From Chondrus crispus (lineage: Eukaryota; Rhodophyta; Florideophyceae; Gigartinales; Gigartinaceae), in contig NW_005179239.1 in assembly GCF_000350225.1 (NCBI RefSeq), forward strand, positions 33,155 through 97,154: a DNA stretch of 64,000 bases, in the 5' to 3' direction. The translations under genes and the position numbers were made by a program. Numbering within the stretch: position 1 is the first letter of the stretch; each line of letters opens with the position of its first letter. The notes under the pieces are model-generated. The model was not told the DNA's origin. It searched no databases and saw nothing but the letters and a program-made list of their open reading frames with translations. Positions 1-11,634 of the stretch are shown here, one piece after another.

Positions 1-1052
1 TACAGTGGTTGTTGAGGAGTTTCGCAACCGACGAGGCGATCCGTCAAGCTGTGCTCGCATTGCGAGAAGTTCAGCAAAGACCGTCTGAAGACGAGATGGA
101 ATTTTATATCCGTCTGACGGACGCAAGCAATCGATGTGGAAACGTATATTCGATGGAAGAACAAATGACGATGTTTATTGAAGGACTCGATTCGAGTATC
201 AAGCCGATGGTATCTCAATACCGACAAGACAATCGGGACGTTTCGTTTTTGAGACTAGTTAATTACGCGAAGGCGCATGGCTCGGCGAGCCGCGCTAAGG
301 ACAAGAAGACCAAGAAGGTCACGATTCAGACGCCGTCGACAATTAGGGCGGGTAAGAAGCCGAGGGCTTCTTATCCCGGTCGCAAAAGTCACGCCGCCGT
401 CCATTTAGCCGAGTTCATTTCAGCGTCAGATGAGCGCGGTGCGCATGGAAGTAGCGAAAATCACTACGAAAGAGCGTTAGTAGCCGAAGGCGAGTTCATT
501 GAGCCATCGGAGGGCTACGGACACGAGGACTACGGGGACAGCGGGTCGTCAACTTTGCCCACGCCTGCATACACGACGGAGTCGTTTTCAGAGCCCACGG
601 ATCCCGTGATGATGTTTCGGGGGCGCGGCTACACGCCGGCGCCGCGCATTCCGATGGAAGACAAGGGTACGACGTTTCGAAGGCCCGGCTGGATGGGAAG
701 GCCGCAACGTCAAGGAAGGCCGCCGGCCCGTGGAGGACCTAGGACGCCGTATCCCGTCAAGACGCACGGTCTGGTGTGCTATCATTGCTATGAAAAGGGG
801 CACGCCGCGCCAACGTGCATTCTTTCCGTCCGGGAAATGCACTGAGTTTTGGAAAACTATGAGGCGTTGTCTCCGATGGAGAGGGTAGGGATACCATCGA
901 CGAGTTACCTGAAGGTCAAGAATTGGTTCGATTCGCAGACGGCGAGCACGCCGGGTGCTTCAACGCCGAGGTCGAACCAACCCTTCAGAGGGCCCACCGC
1001 GGGGCCCGCGCCGTCGGATGTGAGAAGGATCCCGCAGCGGCAGGAAAACTAG
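1..1052 (+). pseudogene. gag of Ty3/gypsy element (5' partial, one internal TGA)
   Basis: The frame beginning at base 3 is open into the window and encodes the C-terminal part of a Gag capsid-type protein, then a basic Gly/Arg/Pro-rich stretch, then a CCHC zinc knuckle (CYHCYEKGHAAPTC, about 772-813). The knuckle binds the element's RNA during particle assembly. A TGA at 843-845 interrupts the frame, but the same frame continues in plausible coding sequence to a TAG at 1050-1052. A CGA-to-TGA change would explain the internal stop; that is inference. The gag tail overlaps the pol frame from 923, as expected for an element that reaches pol by frameshifting. Confidence 0.85.
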
Positions 1053-4000
1053 AGAGGGGAATCTCGCATGAGTCGCGAGAGGCACAGGGTCGACGTACTG
1101 TGCCCGGGGCTCAGCCCCGTTCCCCGTCTCTAAAGGAAAAATCAGGCCTCGAGGAGGAGGTTGTTGGATTGGTGGATAAGCCCAAAGGGCCAGCTCAAGT
1201 CAAGAAAATTTTGAGCCGAGCCCGAGATCATCCGCTGGAAGAAGTTCGAAGACCCTGGTACAGGGTTAAGCGAAGGGAATGTCCCGAGAAGATTTTGGTT
1301 CTTGCGCGAAAAAACTACAAAGTGTACGCGGACATTGGACCAACAGTCGGATTGATGGCCCGGGTGTTGTCTGTTTTAAACACCGGCGCGGGACCAAATC
1401 ATGTGCGAAAATCGGAACTCCCAGCTGGAATGGAATCTCTAGTGTCCTACGAACCGACCCAAGACATTGGCGACGCGAACAATAGGCCACTCCGGACTCT
1501 CGGCACAATTAGAATGCCTGTGAGGCTTGGAAAATTTGTTGCCGCAGCCGAGTTTATTGTATGCGAAAAACTAGCCGTCCCGCTAATTCTAGGCGCGGAC
1601 TACTGTGACCGGTTTGTGGAAGCAATTTATCCAAGGAAGAAAACGGTCGAGTTGGCGAATTTCTCGGAGGTTCCGATAGTTAGGTGGTTCTCGACGAGAA
1701 GAGGGAAGAAGAATCTCGTCCCGGGAGAGGACGAGAATGATGGAAAGGTGGAGCGAATTTCCCCTAAGGTAAAAGTGGCAAGAGCCACAACTATCGAGCC
1801 AGGGACGCAACGCGTCGTGAAATGCACCTCGAAGAGGGCGGGCTTAGTTGTGGTTCAGCCGTACTCGTCGTTGTACGAAAGGCACGGGCTGACGTGTACA
1901 AATGGTGTTGTTCAGGTCGAGCCTGACCGGCCATTTCGTTTACTCGTTGCGAATTTTAGGACGTACCGTGTCAGGGTGCAAAAAGGCCAAGTGGTGGCAG
2001 AATTATTACCGCACCCCAGAGCCGCGCTCGAGAGCAAAACCACCATTGGTGAAGTTCTCGGAATTCAAGAAAGGAAGAAGGAAAATTTTCCTAATTCTAC
2101 CAAGACGCCTACGGGCGAGGCAAGATGCGAACCGTCGGATCAAGATCGCGAGGACCAGCAGGGAGAACGGGAGGAAAGGCTCTCCGCGACGGCAACTACG
2201 ACGCCGGAGCGGCGGATTGAGCCTCCCCCGCCGGACGTGGAGGAACTCGACCTGAGCCACGTGCCGGACCGGCTGCGCGAGCGGTTCCGTCGGATGTTGA
2301 AGAAGTATTCAAGGATGTGGGATGGGACGCTTGGCGAAATTAATACCACAGTCCATCGGATCGAGTTGATCCCGGAGACTCGTCCCATCGCACAAGCCCC
2401 GTATCGGGCCGGGCCTAAAGCCCGCGAAGTAGAAGATGCAGAGGTGCAGAAGATGTTGGAGGCAGGAGTGATAGAACCAGCGCAGTCAGAATGGGCGTCG
2501 CTCGTGTTGCTGGTGCCCAAGCCGGACGGGTCAATGCGTTTTTGCGTAGACTACCGCAGGTTGAACGCAGTGACGGTGAAGGACACGTACCCCTTACCGC
2601 GCATGGATGAGTGCCTGGACTCGCTTGGTGACATCAAGGTTTTCTCCGCGTTGGACGCGATCTCGGGATATTGGCAGATGCCTATCCCTGAGCGCGACCG
2701 CGACAAGACCGCATTTTCGTGTCACTCAGGACTGTATCGCTTCTTAAGAATGCCCTTCGGGCTAACTAACGCGCCAGCGACGTTTCAGAGAGCAATGGAT
2801 ATCCTGCTCTCTCCGTTCCGTTGGAAGTGCTGTTTGGTGTATCTGGACGACATAATAATTTTTAGCAAGTCGTGGGAGGAGCACATCGTGCACGTGGATG
2901 AAATACTTTCTGTATTGGAGATCGCAGGTGTGAAGCTCAAGCTTCGCAAGTGTGAATTTTTCGTCGAAAAGATCAAGTACCTGGGCCATGTAGTTCGGCC
3001 AGGTACATTGGAAGTGGACGCTGCGCGAACCGTCGCATTGGAACAAGTGAGGTACCCTCAAACGCAGACCCAGCTCAGGAGCTTCTTGGGACTTTGTAAT
3101 GTCCACCGCAGATTCGTTCCGCATTATGCGAAAATCGCGCATCCGCTCAGTCAACTGTTGAAGAAGGGACAACCGGTCCAGTTGGAAGGATTCGACGAAC
3201 CGTGCAAGAAAGCTTTTCATATGCTCAAGGACGCCATCTTGGCACCGCCGGTGTTGGCGCTGCCGAAGAAGGACCTACCCTACTCGGTAGATACCGATGC
3301 AAGCGACTACCAAATAGGCGCTGCACTATTTCAAACACACCCGGATGCGCAACGCAAACCCATCGGGTTCTTTTCAAGAACGTTAGCCGCAGCCGAGAGA
3401 AACTATTCTGTATCAGAAAAAGAATGCCTAGCGGTAATTTGGGCCGTACAGACTTTAAGACCATATCTATATGGCGAGCACTTCATTGTGCATACCGACC
3501 ATGCCCCATTGAGGTGATTGATGAACGCAACCGAGCCCAGCGGGAGATTAATCCGATGGAGGCTCCGTCTCTCGGAATTCGATTTCGAAATCAAGTACAA
3601 GAAGGGCAAGGCGAACAGTCAAGCTGATGCCCTGTCATGATTACGGACCGCAGGAGAAACCGTCGACAAAATCGACGACGAAATCCCATGCTTTATGGCC
3701 GAACCGGCCGAGGGTACAGTGGAGAACGAGGAAAGTTTTGACGCGATAGACGACATCCTCGCTCTTGAGGGGGGAACCGCCCCTAATCGCCTCGATCAAT
3801 TCCAAGCTGTCACTCCGGAGGAGCTCATTCGTGAGCAAGCCGTCGACCCCTTCTGCAATCGCATCAAGGAAGAAATGGACGCCGGAAAGGTGAGAACATT
3901 CAGCATGGAGACCGAGGAACTCGAAGGAACTGTATGCCGTACCGCGGCAGAGTTTGTACAAATGGTAATACCACAATCGTTAAGGGACCGCGTCCTAGGG

Positions 4001-5113
4001 TTGAGCCACTACGCAAAATTGGCAGGCCACCCGGGAGGCAGGAAACTTTACAAGACTTTGAGAAGATATTTTTATTGGCCTACGATGGCCCTAGACTGCT
4101 ATGCCGTCGCGAAGAATTGCGCCGCATGTGCGCCGGAGAGGGTGAAGTTAAGAAGAAACACGAAGGAAATGAAGCTGTTCACGCCCAAAGCTCCGCTGGA
4201 GTTTGTCGCCATCGACATCCTCGGCGAGCTAATTACAACTAAACGAGGAAATCGGTACATTCTCGTGATCAGCGATCGATACTCGAAACTGGTACGAACC
4301 GTACCGTTGAAGAAGATATCAGCTGCGCACATCGCACAAGCCCTCGTTCACCATTGGGTATTCGTGTACGGACCGCCGGTCAAGCTGCTGTCCGACAATG
4401 GAACACAGTTCACGGCCCGGTTCTTTCAGAATGTCTGCCGAATTCTCGGCATACGCAATGTGTTCACGACTACGTACCACCCGCAAGCCAACGGCCAATT
4501 TGAGAGGTTTAACCGCACGCTGACTTCCGCGTTGCGAAAATACGATGGAGAGCATCCCAAGGACTGGGATCTATTTAGCGACGCTGTGACGTTTGCATAC
4601 AACACGCAAGTTCATCGAACTACGAGTATCGCGCCCTTCGAGCTGGTTTTAGCTCGGGCGCCGAGAAGCATTGCGTTACAAGCACAGCCAAGTTTGGAAG
4701 GATTTAGCTCGAATCGAGCGTACTACCTGAAATGGCAGTCGTGGTTGGAAAGCCTGATGAAAGGCGCTGATGGGAGTTTGCGAAAGGAACAAGCCCGGTA
4801 CAAGCGAAATTTCGACGCACGCCTTCGCAAACCGCAATATGAGATCCCGCCGGGGTCCTACGTGTTCCTTCGGAAGGAGCAGGGCACGGCTAGCGAACCG
4901 AAACACAAGCTGGCACAAGTAGCCACAGGACCTTATCAGGTCCGAAGATCGGATCAACATACGGTAGTCATTGCCATTGGCGATCAGGAGGAACGCGTAT
5001 CGCGAGACAGGGTGGAGTTAGCCCCAAGCCCGATGGACTATGCGCCGATAACTGGCCTACGGCAAGCGCTACAGTTCCTGGGAGAGCCGGAGCTAAACGA
5101 AGAAGGAGAGTAA
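923..5113 (+). pseudogene. pol polyprotein: protease-RT-RNase H-integrase, two internal TGA
   Basis: One frame of 1,397 codons runs from 923 to 5113 with two stops, TGA at 3515-3517 (just after RNase H motif HTDHAPLR) and TGA at 3638-3640 (after ADALS, at the RNase H-integrase junction). Domains in order: retropepsin-like protease with NTGAG at codon 153 (Asn, codon 1379-1381, where Asp is expected) and ILGADY; reverse transcriptase with FGLTNAPATFQ and YLDD (2840-2851); RNase H from TDASDYQIGA; integrase with an HHCC zinc site (4001-4130) and a DDE triad at 4214-4216, 4394-4396 and 4502-4504, spaced DX59DX35E; then a GPY/F module (GPYQV). Both stops fit single transitions (TGG to TGA, CGA to TGA). 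The frame past the stops is otherwise intact, so decay looks recent. Confidence 0.93.
1043..1052 (+). promoter_or_regulatory. candidate -1 frameshift site at the gag stop
   Basis: In the gag frame the last codons read g-gaa-aac-TAG. The heptamer GGAAAAC (1043-1049) abuts the stop, and slipping back one base enters the open pol frame as GGA AAA CTA. It resembles X-XXY-YYZ slippery sites but is not canonical (GGA is not XXX). No obvious downstream pseudoknot was worked out. This is a position-based suggestion only. Confidence 0.3.
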
Positions 5114-5505
5114 TGGAGGACGAGGAACGTCCTCACACCCGTGTGCCTACGACGGGGGACCAGGATAATTTAGTTGGTCGAACGCCGACAACGGAGACAC
5201 CTCCAGACCTACGCGAGTTCGGAAAGTCCAGAGAAGAGGATGAGTTGGAAGATCTTCGGAAGGGGGAAGGACAGTTGGACACGCAGGAAGAAGGAACCGA
5301 GAGTCAGGAGTATGTGATCGACAAGATCGTAAACCACGGCTACGACGAGGAGAAATTAATTCTCAAAGTGAGGTGGTATGGGTATACTATCGAGGACGCA
5401 ACGTGGGAACCTATTGAGCAGATCCCCCGCAGCGCAGTAGTCACATATTTCCGAAGGAAAAGGCTACCCTTACCCACGCAAGCGTCGCACGCACAACCGG
5501 GATAG
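5113..5505 (+). CDS. chromodomain ORF of the Ty3/gypsy element
   Basis: This 130-residue ORF starts at an ATG whose A is the last base of the pol stop (TAATG at 5111-5115), in a different frame from pol. The N-terminal half is acidic and low-complexity. The C-terminal half, about 5300-5465, is a chromodomain: EYVIDKIVNHGYDEE, then LKVRWYGYTIEDATWEP with the aromatic residues used to bind methylated histone tails, and a C-terminal helix. In most chromoviruses this domain is fused to the end of integrase and guides insertion to heterochromatin. Here it is a third ORF, perhaps expressed by termination-reinitiation at TAATG or by frameshifting. A recent indel splitting a fused protein is the alternative. 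Confidence 0.85.
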   Translation: MEDEERPHTRVPTTGDQDNLVGRTPTTETPPDLREFGKSREEDELEDLRKGEGQLDTQEEGTESQEYVIDKIVNHGYDEEKLILKVRWYGYTIEDATWEPIEQIPRSAVVTYFRRKRLPLPTQASHAQPG

Positions 5506-5728
5506 CCATCGTAAATAGAATTAGTAGGTTAGAGACAACAGAGAGGTCAGAACTTCGAGAAAGGAACACATCTACGGGGTTCGCAGATAAGGAGTTTGAA
5601 GGAAAGGAGAGCAAGGCAGAGAAGCGAGACTGTAACCTTGGATGAGGCATTGAGCCTCTCGGAAAACACATACGCTTCATCACGGTACGCACGAGAAATG
5701 ACGTTTCGAACGAACGGTCCGCCCACGT

Positions 5729-5738
5729 GGGGGGGATG
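5729..5738 (+). other. polypurine-like tract and putative start of 3' LTR
   Basis: GGGGGGGA at 5729-5736 is followed by TG at 5737. It lies about 220 bp after the last ORF, where plus-strand priming and the LTR start are expected. A TATA-like ATTATATATA run follows at about 5749. There is no second LTR in the window to confirm it. Confidence 0.5.
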
Positions 5739-8700
5739 ATGAAATCAAATTATATATACATATGTAAGCGTGTCGACAACAACCCGCTGAACAGGCGACA
5801 CAAGTGAGAAGTCGATTCCAGCCATGCTGTGAAATTATAATCAAAAAGCAGGAAAAATTACGGCAGCTGCAGTACGCACGATAAGTGGTGATCGTTTGCC
5901 ACAGTCGGCGACATAACTATTCTAAGTCGCCCCGCAGCCAAGCCCCACCCGACCTCACACGAAGCCGATCGTCACACTCACTGCTAACACACTGCCCATG
6001 CTCGCCGAGCACGAAGACTCGTCCAAAGGGACCACCCTCAGAAGAGCGCGGTTACGAATTCACCCGCAGTGACCGACGTCGACGCTCACAATCGGTCCTA
6101 TTATCTTTTTTTCCAGGACGGTCTACTTAGCACTTACCCATCATGATTTCTCTTCAACTCTGTCGTTTCTTTGTTTCTTTATTTTATTCACTTTCCTCTT
6201 TTCTGTTTTGTTATTGTTCTGTTCCAGTTACTATTATTTTCTGTGTCGTCAAGGAGACGACCTCGCACTGCGAGGGTCGATCAGAAGAACCTACAAGGAC
6301 TAAGAAGGAGGCTATTGCCACGCCAATGAGAAGGGGAACCCTACAGTAGACCCAAGATTCGAAACAAGGCGTTCCATTGAGAACGAAGAAGAAGCCCCTT
6401 CCCCCCGTGAGGATGCGCGCAATGAGGCGCGAAGGACGAGCGAGGGTCGTACGAGACCTGATGAGCACCAAGCGGGCAGTATGGTCCGTGTCTCGAAAGG
6501 ATACGTCGGAAACCCTGAAGGATGCCCTCCCACCTTGTACATGAATTTACTTTCGCGGCGACTCTCTTCACTTTTTTACTTTTTTCCTTTACCGTGCAGA
6601 AGGCACTGACGAGACACGTAATTATAATAGCCCCACGGGGTGAAGCTCCCAACTGATGGAGACCTCTCAGGCAACGTTCACCGTATACGTGAACCGGCTA
6701 CTGTGTCTTTGTCATTTTTTTGTTTTGTTTCGAGGTTAATCTACGCAGGACGAATGGTATCGTTAGCTCCTTGGGAGAAGGAGTCAAATCTGAGAAAGGG
6801 AGTTCGAACCCCCGACGAGGGCCTGGTGCAAGTTTCATTGAGACCCTCGATATTGGCTTGAAAAAAAGCGTACCGACACAGCCCCTATTGGTTCTATTAT
6901 TTTTGCTGTCCTCGCATCTCCCCAATATCACCAGGGGATCGGACGCAAGCGCGTCTGCGCGGGATCTCAATGGGAAAATTATGACAATCCTTAAGGAAAG
7001 GTTATGCACTCTGCTTCCGTGACGGTCCCCAGAGGAGCACTCCTCACCGGAATCATGGACCCCATTGGCCATACACGCCCTCTGGCCTATGCAAAAAGAG
7101 GGACACGCGCTGTGTAGTGAGTACGTACTTGACAGATCGTATCGACCGAGGATATGAAGGGGACGGTAGGAAGTCACGGGAAGGAGAGCTTGGATGAAGA
7201 CCCCAGGAAGGAGGTCGACGCACCGTCGGTAACAAGAATCAATTCTGGAACCTCACACTCGAGAAAAGAACGCCAGACAAATGATGATGAAATGAGAAGT
7301 GAGACGCTACTTTGACTTGGTACCGAGAGCGCGCGACATGCCAAAGCACGAGAAAGGAGGTGCGAAGCACCATTCGAAAATATTAACAAGAATTAGGGAA
7401 ATCATGGTCGCCGCGAGGTATCATGCCTGTTTGTTGGCACAAGCCACAACCGCCGATCCCCCGACACACCACAGCCCCCAAAAGGGGAAGAGCTCGACAA
7501 AGACTCCCCTTTTCTTTTTTTTCTCTCGCCCACCTGGCACTCGCCACTCTAGTGAGCGCTTATTTATGAGGATCACGGACGTACTCCGAGGAGAAGGACG
7601 TCCACAGAAAAGAAAGGACGAGGTCCTGGCCCCGCGCCTTTCAGGAAGGGCTTACGAGCGAGTGCGCGTGCGCGCTGTTGCGCATAATGAAGGCGCTGCC
7701 TTCTTCTCCTTCTCCCTACCTTTTATTTTTTTTCGATTGGTTGAGGGCATGACCTTACATCGGAGCTTCGCCAAATACTGGCAGAAGCAACGGGAAAACG
7801 AAGACAGCTAAGACCATAATTGCTACCGGAGGGGACGGTTTCATAGCTGTACCAACGATCCAGGGATCACCCAGACCAAGGTGTCAGTGGCTCGTGAGAT
7901 CGACAAGCGTCGATCCTCGTCAACAACAGTCCAGGACAGCGACACGAATGAGGGGATCATCCTTGAGTACCGGCATGACGACGTCGCTCCACGTACAGGA
8001 TTCTCCCTTGTCATACACCACCAGATGGTTTAACTTCGCGACAGTTTGTACCGAGAACTACAGTCCTCGCCGAAGGCAGACGCGCCATGAGGCGATACCT
8101 GCCCCGATGCGCCTTTGTAAGTTGATGTAAGCATAGAGACGCTGACCGGAGCGTAGAACCACCCCGGTCGCGAGGGGGGAACGCGAATCGACGAGATAAC
8201 CTGCATCGCGAAGCGAACACACTCGAGGTCACGCACAGTAATAGCCCTCGAACCACGGGGATTGGGAGAAACTGAGTGGAAAAATGTTACGATACGGCAG
8301 GTGTGGAGAGGCGGAAGCCCACCGAGACAACCCCAGTGAGTTGGAAGAGGAACGAAAACGTGGAGATGAACGTGTCAACTATTTTTACGAAATTCGCGTG
8401 ACTTTTGATGGCAATGATGGGCGAAATGGTCCTCTGATATTGTAAGGGTTGTGCAGTAGACCCCAATCGTGTTAATGGACGAAGCGGCCAAGCTGGACCG
8501 GAGGGTTCGAGCGTCTCGACGGCGACGACCCATACGTTATTTTATTTTGATGTCGCAACCCCCCTCGTCTTGTCGGATTTAATTGACAATAATATTCCCC
8601 CTAAAGAGCCCCGAGAACGGATGGTAGGTGGTCTTGATGACGTTTTCGAGGATGCCCGATGTGCGAGAAAAGAGGAGGTAAGTGAGGAATTTGAAGAGGT

Positions 8701-9400
8701 AAAAAGGGAGAGACAAAAAGAGGAGGTAAACCACAAAAGAGGAGGAAAGGGAAGACGTATATCGAGGATGGGAGAAAGGGAATGCGCAGGAAATTGGGGG
8801 AAATCGAGAAATGAAAAGGAGGAAAGAAAAACGGACCACCTCAGAGACTCTAGGGGGGGACTGTATTTCCTTGAGGGGGAATCTCCAAATGGGCAACGGA
8901 GCAACTGAAGATGCGATCACTGACGACGTCTCGTGGATGGCTGAACAAAAAGGGGGGAGGGCGACTAGAAAAATTGTCTGGGACCGCCACGTCCCCGCCT
9001 ACGGCAAGAAGAGGGCAAACGAAAGGAGGAAGTCGGAGATGCCGGAAACACGCACGTTGCCGCCCCCGTTAGGCAGAGTCAGGGCGTAGGAAAAGAGGGA
9101 GGAAAATGGTCAAGGATAAAGAGGAGGAATTGAAGAGAAGGAAACATAGGGAAATCAGGAAAGGGAAAACTGAAAATGCAAAAGAGGAGGAGGTGGGAAA
9201 TAACAGGAGATTCGCAGGTGGGTTCTTTTTATCGCCCAAAGGTCGTACGATAAAGTCCCTAGTCGACTATCATGCGGGCAGGATGGGAAAAGAAGGACAG
9301 GTCGCAAGGAAGTGCTGTGGCCACCGTCTCAACGAGACTATGCCCCAAGAGATTTTCCCTTTCGTCTGTATTTCTGATTTTCTAAAATTTCCTATGCAGA
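5739..9400. other. no gene recognised; probably LTR and other decayed element DNA
   Basis: Both strands hold only short frames with no family resemblance. The first part is presumably the 3' LTR, whose end I cannot place. Between about 8630 and 9220 the plus strand is strongly purine-rich (repeated AGGAGG and GGAAAG runs). A second G-tract followed by CTGT at about 8852-8864 looks like another polypurine tract, but nothing else supports a second element. Confidence 0.4.
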
Positions 9401-9488
9401 GACCATGCAAGCCCATGCTCACAATTGGAGCGGTTATCATAAGTTTTCCATGGGGATTGGCCTAGGCCTGGTCCTATGCAATACCAAG

Positions 9489-9812
9489 CATGTTCCATGG
9501 AACCGTCCATGCAACAGTCTATGTCTGCATGGGGCAATGGTGGCCAAACCAATTGAGATATGTTCAATGCGAGCTCATGCAGGCATTGGTGTGCATGGGT
9601 ATTCATGGGCTCCGCATGGCGGATTCAATCCAAGTTTTAGTTTTGCCAAACATGTTCCATAGAACCGTCCATGCAACAGTCTATGTCTGCATGGGGTAAT
9701 TATGGCCAAACCAATTGAGATATGTTCAGTGCGAGCTCATGCAGGCATTGGTGTGCATGGGTGTTCATGGGCTACGCATGGCGGATTCAATCCAAGTTTT
9801 AGTTTTGGCCCG
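9489..9812. repeat. 162-bp tandem duplication
   Basis: Copy 1 is 9489-9650 and copy 2 is 9651-9812; they differ at scattered single bases. Each begins CATGTTCCAT and ends with TTTTAGTTTTG. The unit is rich in CATGG/CATGC words, like the array at 16.1-16.5 kb. Confidence 0.9.
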
Positions 9813-9981
9813 AAAGTGCGATACAATCCGTTTTATCGATATCTGCTCTGATGCTGCACCGCAACCCTCAGTGCAGTCAGTATCTACAACCGCTACCCCA
9901 GCACCCTTGCCCTACATGGAGGACTCGCCGGTCCCCCGTTGACAGTTCTTTAGAAGTCCCGTCCAAGAGTCATCATGACAT

Positions 9982-10012
9982 GAAATTACTCAACATGATG
10001 TTGAGTAATTTC
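9982..10012. repeat. perfect 15-bp-arm hairpin
   Basis: GAAATTACTCAACAT, one base, then its exact reverse complement. There is no U-run after it and no gene next to it, so a terminator role is not supported. Confidence 0.85.
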
Positions 10013-10690
10013 TGAGGACTACAGTGGTAAATCGTAATTTTGTTTAAACCCAGGCGCGTTTTGAGAGTGTTTGGAGATCGTGCGGGATGAACCAACCCAG
10101 AATTTCTGTTTTGTAGTGAAAAGAGGGTAGTGTACATTACGAAGGAAGTCTCAGCTTGCGCACCGTTTCGAGAAGACTTGGTTCACTACCCTTTCGCAGC
10201 CCCATTGTCCGCAGACTTGTAAAATCGATCGTTGGGTCTTGAGCTGCTGCGCTCACTGCCAATCCGTTTTCTTGATCCGTGTACTGCCCGAAGAATGTCT
10301 CAACGTTCGAATCTTCATGAGATTTGCCAGCGGGACACTGCCAGAAATTAAAATTGTGCAAATCTACAAATTATGTATTAATCTAAACATTATTTAAAAT
10401 TCAACAAATTATTTATTTATTATTAGTATTCATGCAGAATTGAACTAGCGACCAAAATAAAAGGGTAGCAGGGGAGTTGTACCGAAGCACACCGCCCCTG
10501 CTGAAACCCCTTCTCCATCGCCCCGCCTTTGCGTGCACACGACTACCGACCTTTCTGGCGGTGCCAGAAGTAAATTTCCAACCTATTTATATCCGACGAT
10601 TTCATGCTACAGTATCGGCCTCCCTGTGCATCGGCCCCCCTTGATTAGTGGAAATAAAGACAGAGTATAAGGTTAGAGAAACAAATGAAC
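10013..10690. other. no supported gene
   Basis: A 74-codon minus-strand frame (10137-10361) has no recognisable motif. The 10370-10440 stretch is AT-rich. Confidence 0.4.
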
Positions 10691-11610
10691 TTTTCTGTAT
10701 CGGCCCACCGCCCACCCTTGCAATTCAATAAAATTCCTCCCCTGCGCAATTTTACACGTGGCTGCAGTCGAGGCATTGCCCGCCCCAGCATTTAATATCC
10801 GACGCTCCTCTGCCACCAGGGGGCGCTTCCACTCCTGCAGCCCAGCCTCCCCCCTCTTCGTAACCTCCTGTTCCGCTTCCACTACTTTCGGACGTCAGCG
10901 CGCGCTGCAGAAGCGTCTCCACCCGCTCGGCGACAGCTGCGCCTACGACTCCGTCGTCCGCGCAGACGTGCCACACGCCCGCGGTGCGCCTGCCCCACAC
11001 GCGCGTCGCTGCCGTCGCGACGGCAAAATTGATCGCGGAGAAGAGGCTGGCGCGTGCACAAAGTGCAGGAGGAGCTGATAGGACAGCCGATCAGCACCGC
11101 CAGATCGCGTGCTCATCCCTCACGTCGTCATCGAGACGCACGCCGAGTTTGTGGCGCGCAACGCCGTCGACCTCTTGTCTCCGCCGACCCTGCCGCGCTC
11201 CATGAGCCCTTTGTACAGCTGCCTCTCGTCCAGCTCGCCCTCCATCCCGTCCCTGCTCTTCGCCGACACGTTCTCCCTCCGCAAGTACCTCCCGATGCAG
11301 CGCATCAGCTCCCCAGCGTCATACAGGTTGATCACCTCGTCGTACCGCCGATAAATCCCCCGCATCCTCTCCGTGTCACTATGCCGTGTTCCCGTCGTAA
11401 AACTGGTGCAGGTTGCACCTGAGCAACTTTCCCACGAACGTCCGATAGCTCTCCCGATAATTCACCCCGAAATGCTTCCCCTTCAACATCCGATTGAAAA
11501 GAAACATGCTTCCCCACTGCATCGCGTAGCCCACCTCGCCAGTTGCGTAACAGCGATTTTAACATTTCCACCCCCACAATATTATCAATCTTATCCTCGA
11601 AAACAGGCAT
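10690..11610 (-). pseudogene. degenerate unknown coding region downstream of the Sel1 relic
   Basis: Coding-like sequence is spread over changing minus-strand frames. One piece (11332-11610 region) reads MFLFNRMLKGKHFG and then KLLRCNLHQFYD. Another (11120-11365) reads YDEVINLYDAGELMRCIGRY and a charged helical stretch. Then follows a Cys- and Arg-rich piece around 10882-11097. No domain family is recognised. Because it follows the Sel1 relic on the same strand with no clear start, it may be the C-terminal part of the same dead gene or a second one. The frame changes imply indels or small introns. Confidence 0.35.
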
Positions 11611-11634
11611 CCGTCAGTAGTGAGACTCAAAATC

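Larger units (their letters stand above)
1..5736 (+). mobile_element. Ty3/gypsy chromovirus-type LTR retrotransposon, 5' end outside the window
   Basis: The order gag (zinc knuckle), protease, reverse transcriptase, RNase H, integrase and chromodomain is the Ty3/gypsy chromovirus order. The window opens inside gag, so the 5' LTR and primer-binding site are not visible. The internal region ends at a G-rich polypurine-like tract at 5729-5736, followed at once by TG, the usual first bases of an LTR. The gag-pol reading frames carry three TGA codons and the element is therefore probably dead, although the chromodomain ORF is open. The right end of the 3' LTR could not be placed because there is no 5' LTR to compare it with. 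Confidence 0.93.

Noticed and set aside
8852..8864. A second polypurine tract and LTR start
   Set aside because: The whole neighbourhood is purine-rich, and no coding region or second LTR supports it.
9982..10012. Transcription terminator hairpin
   Set aside because: Eukaryotic context, no adjacent gene and no T-run.
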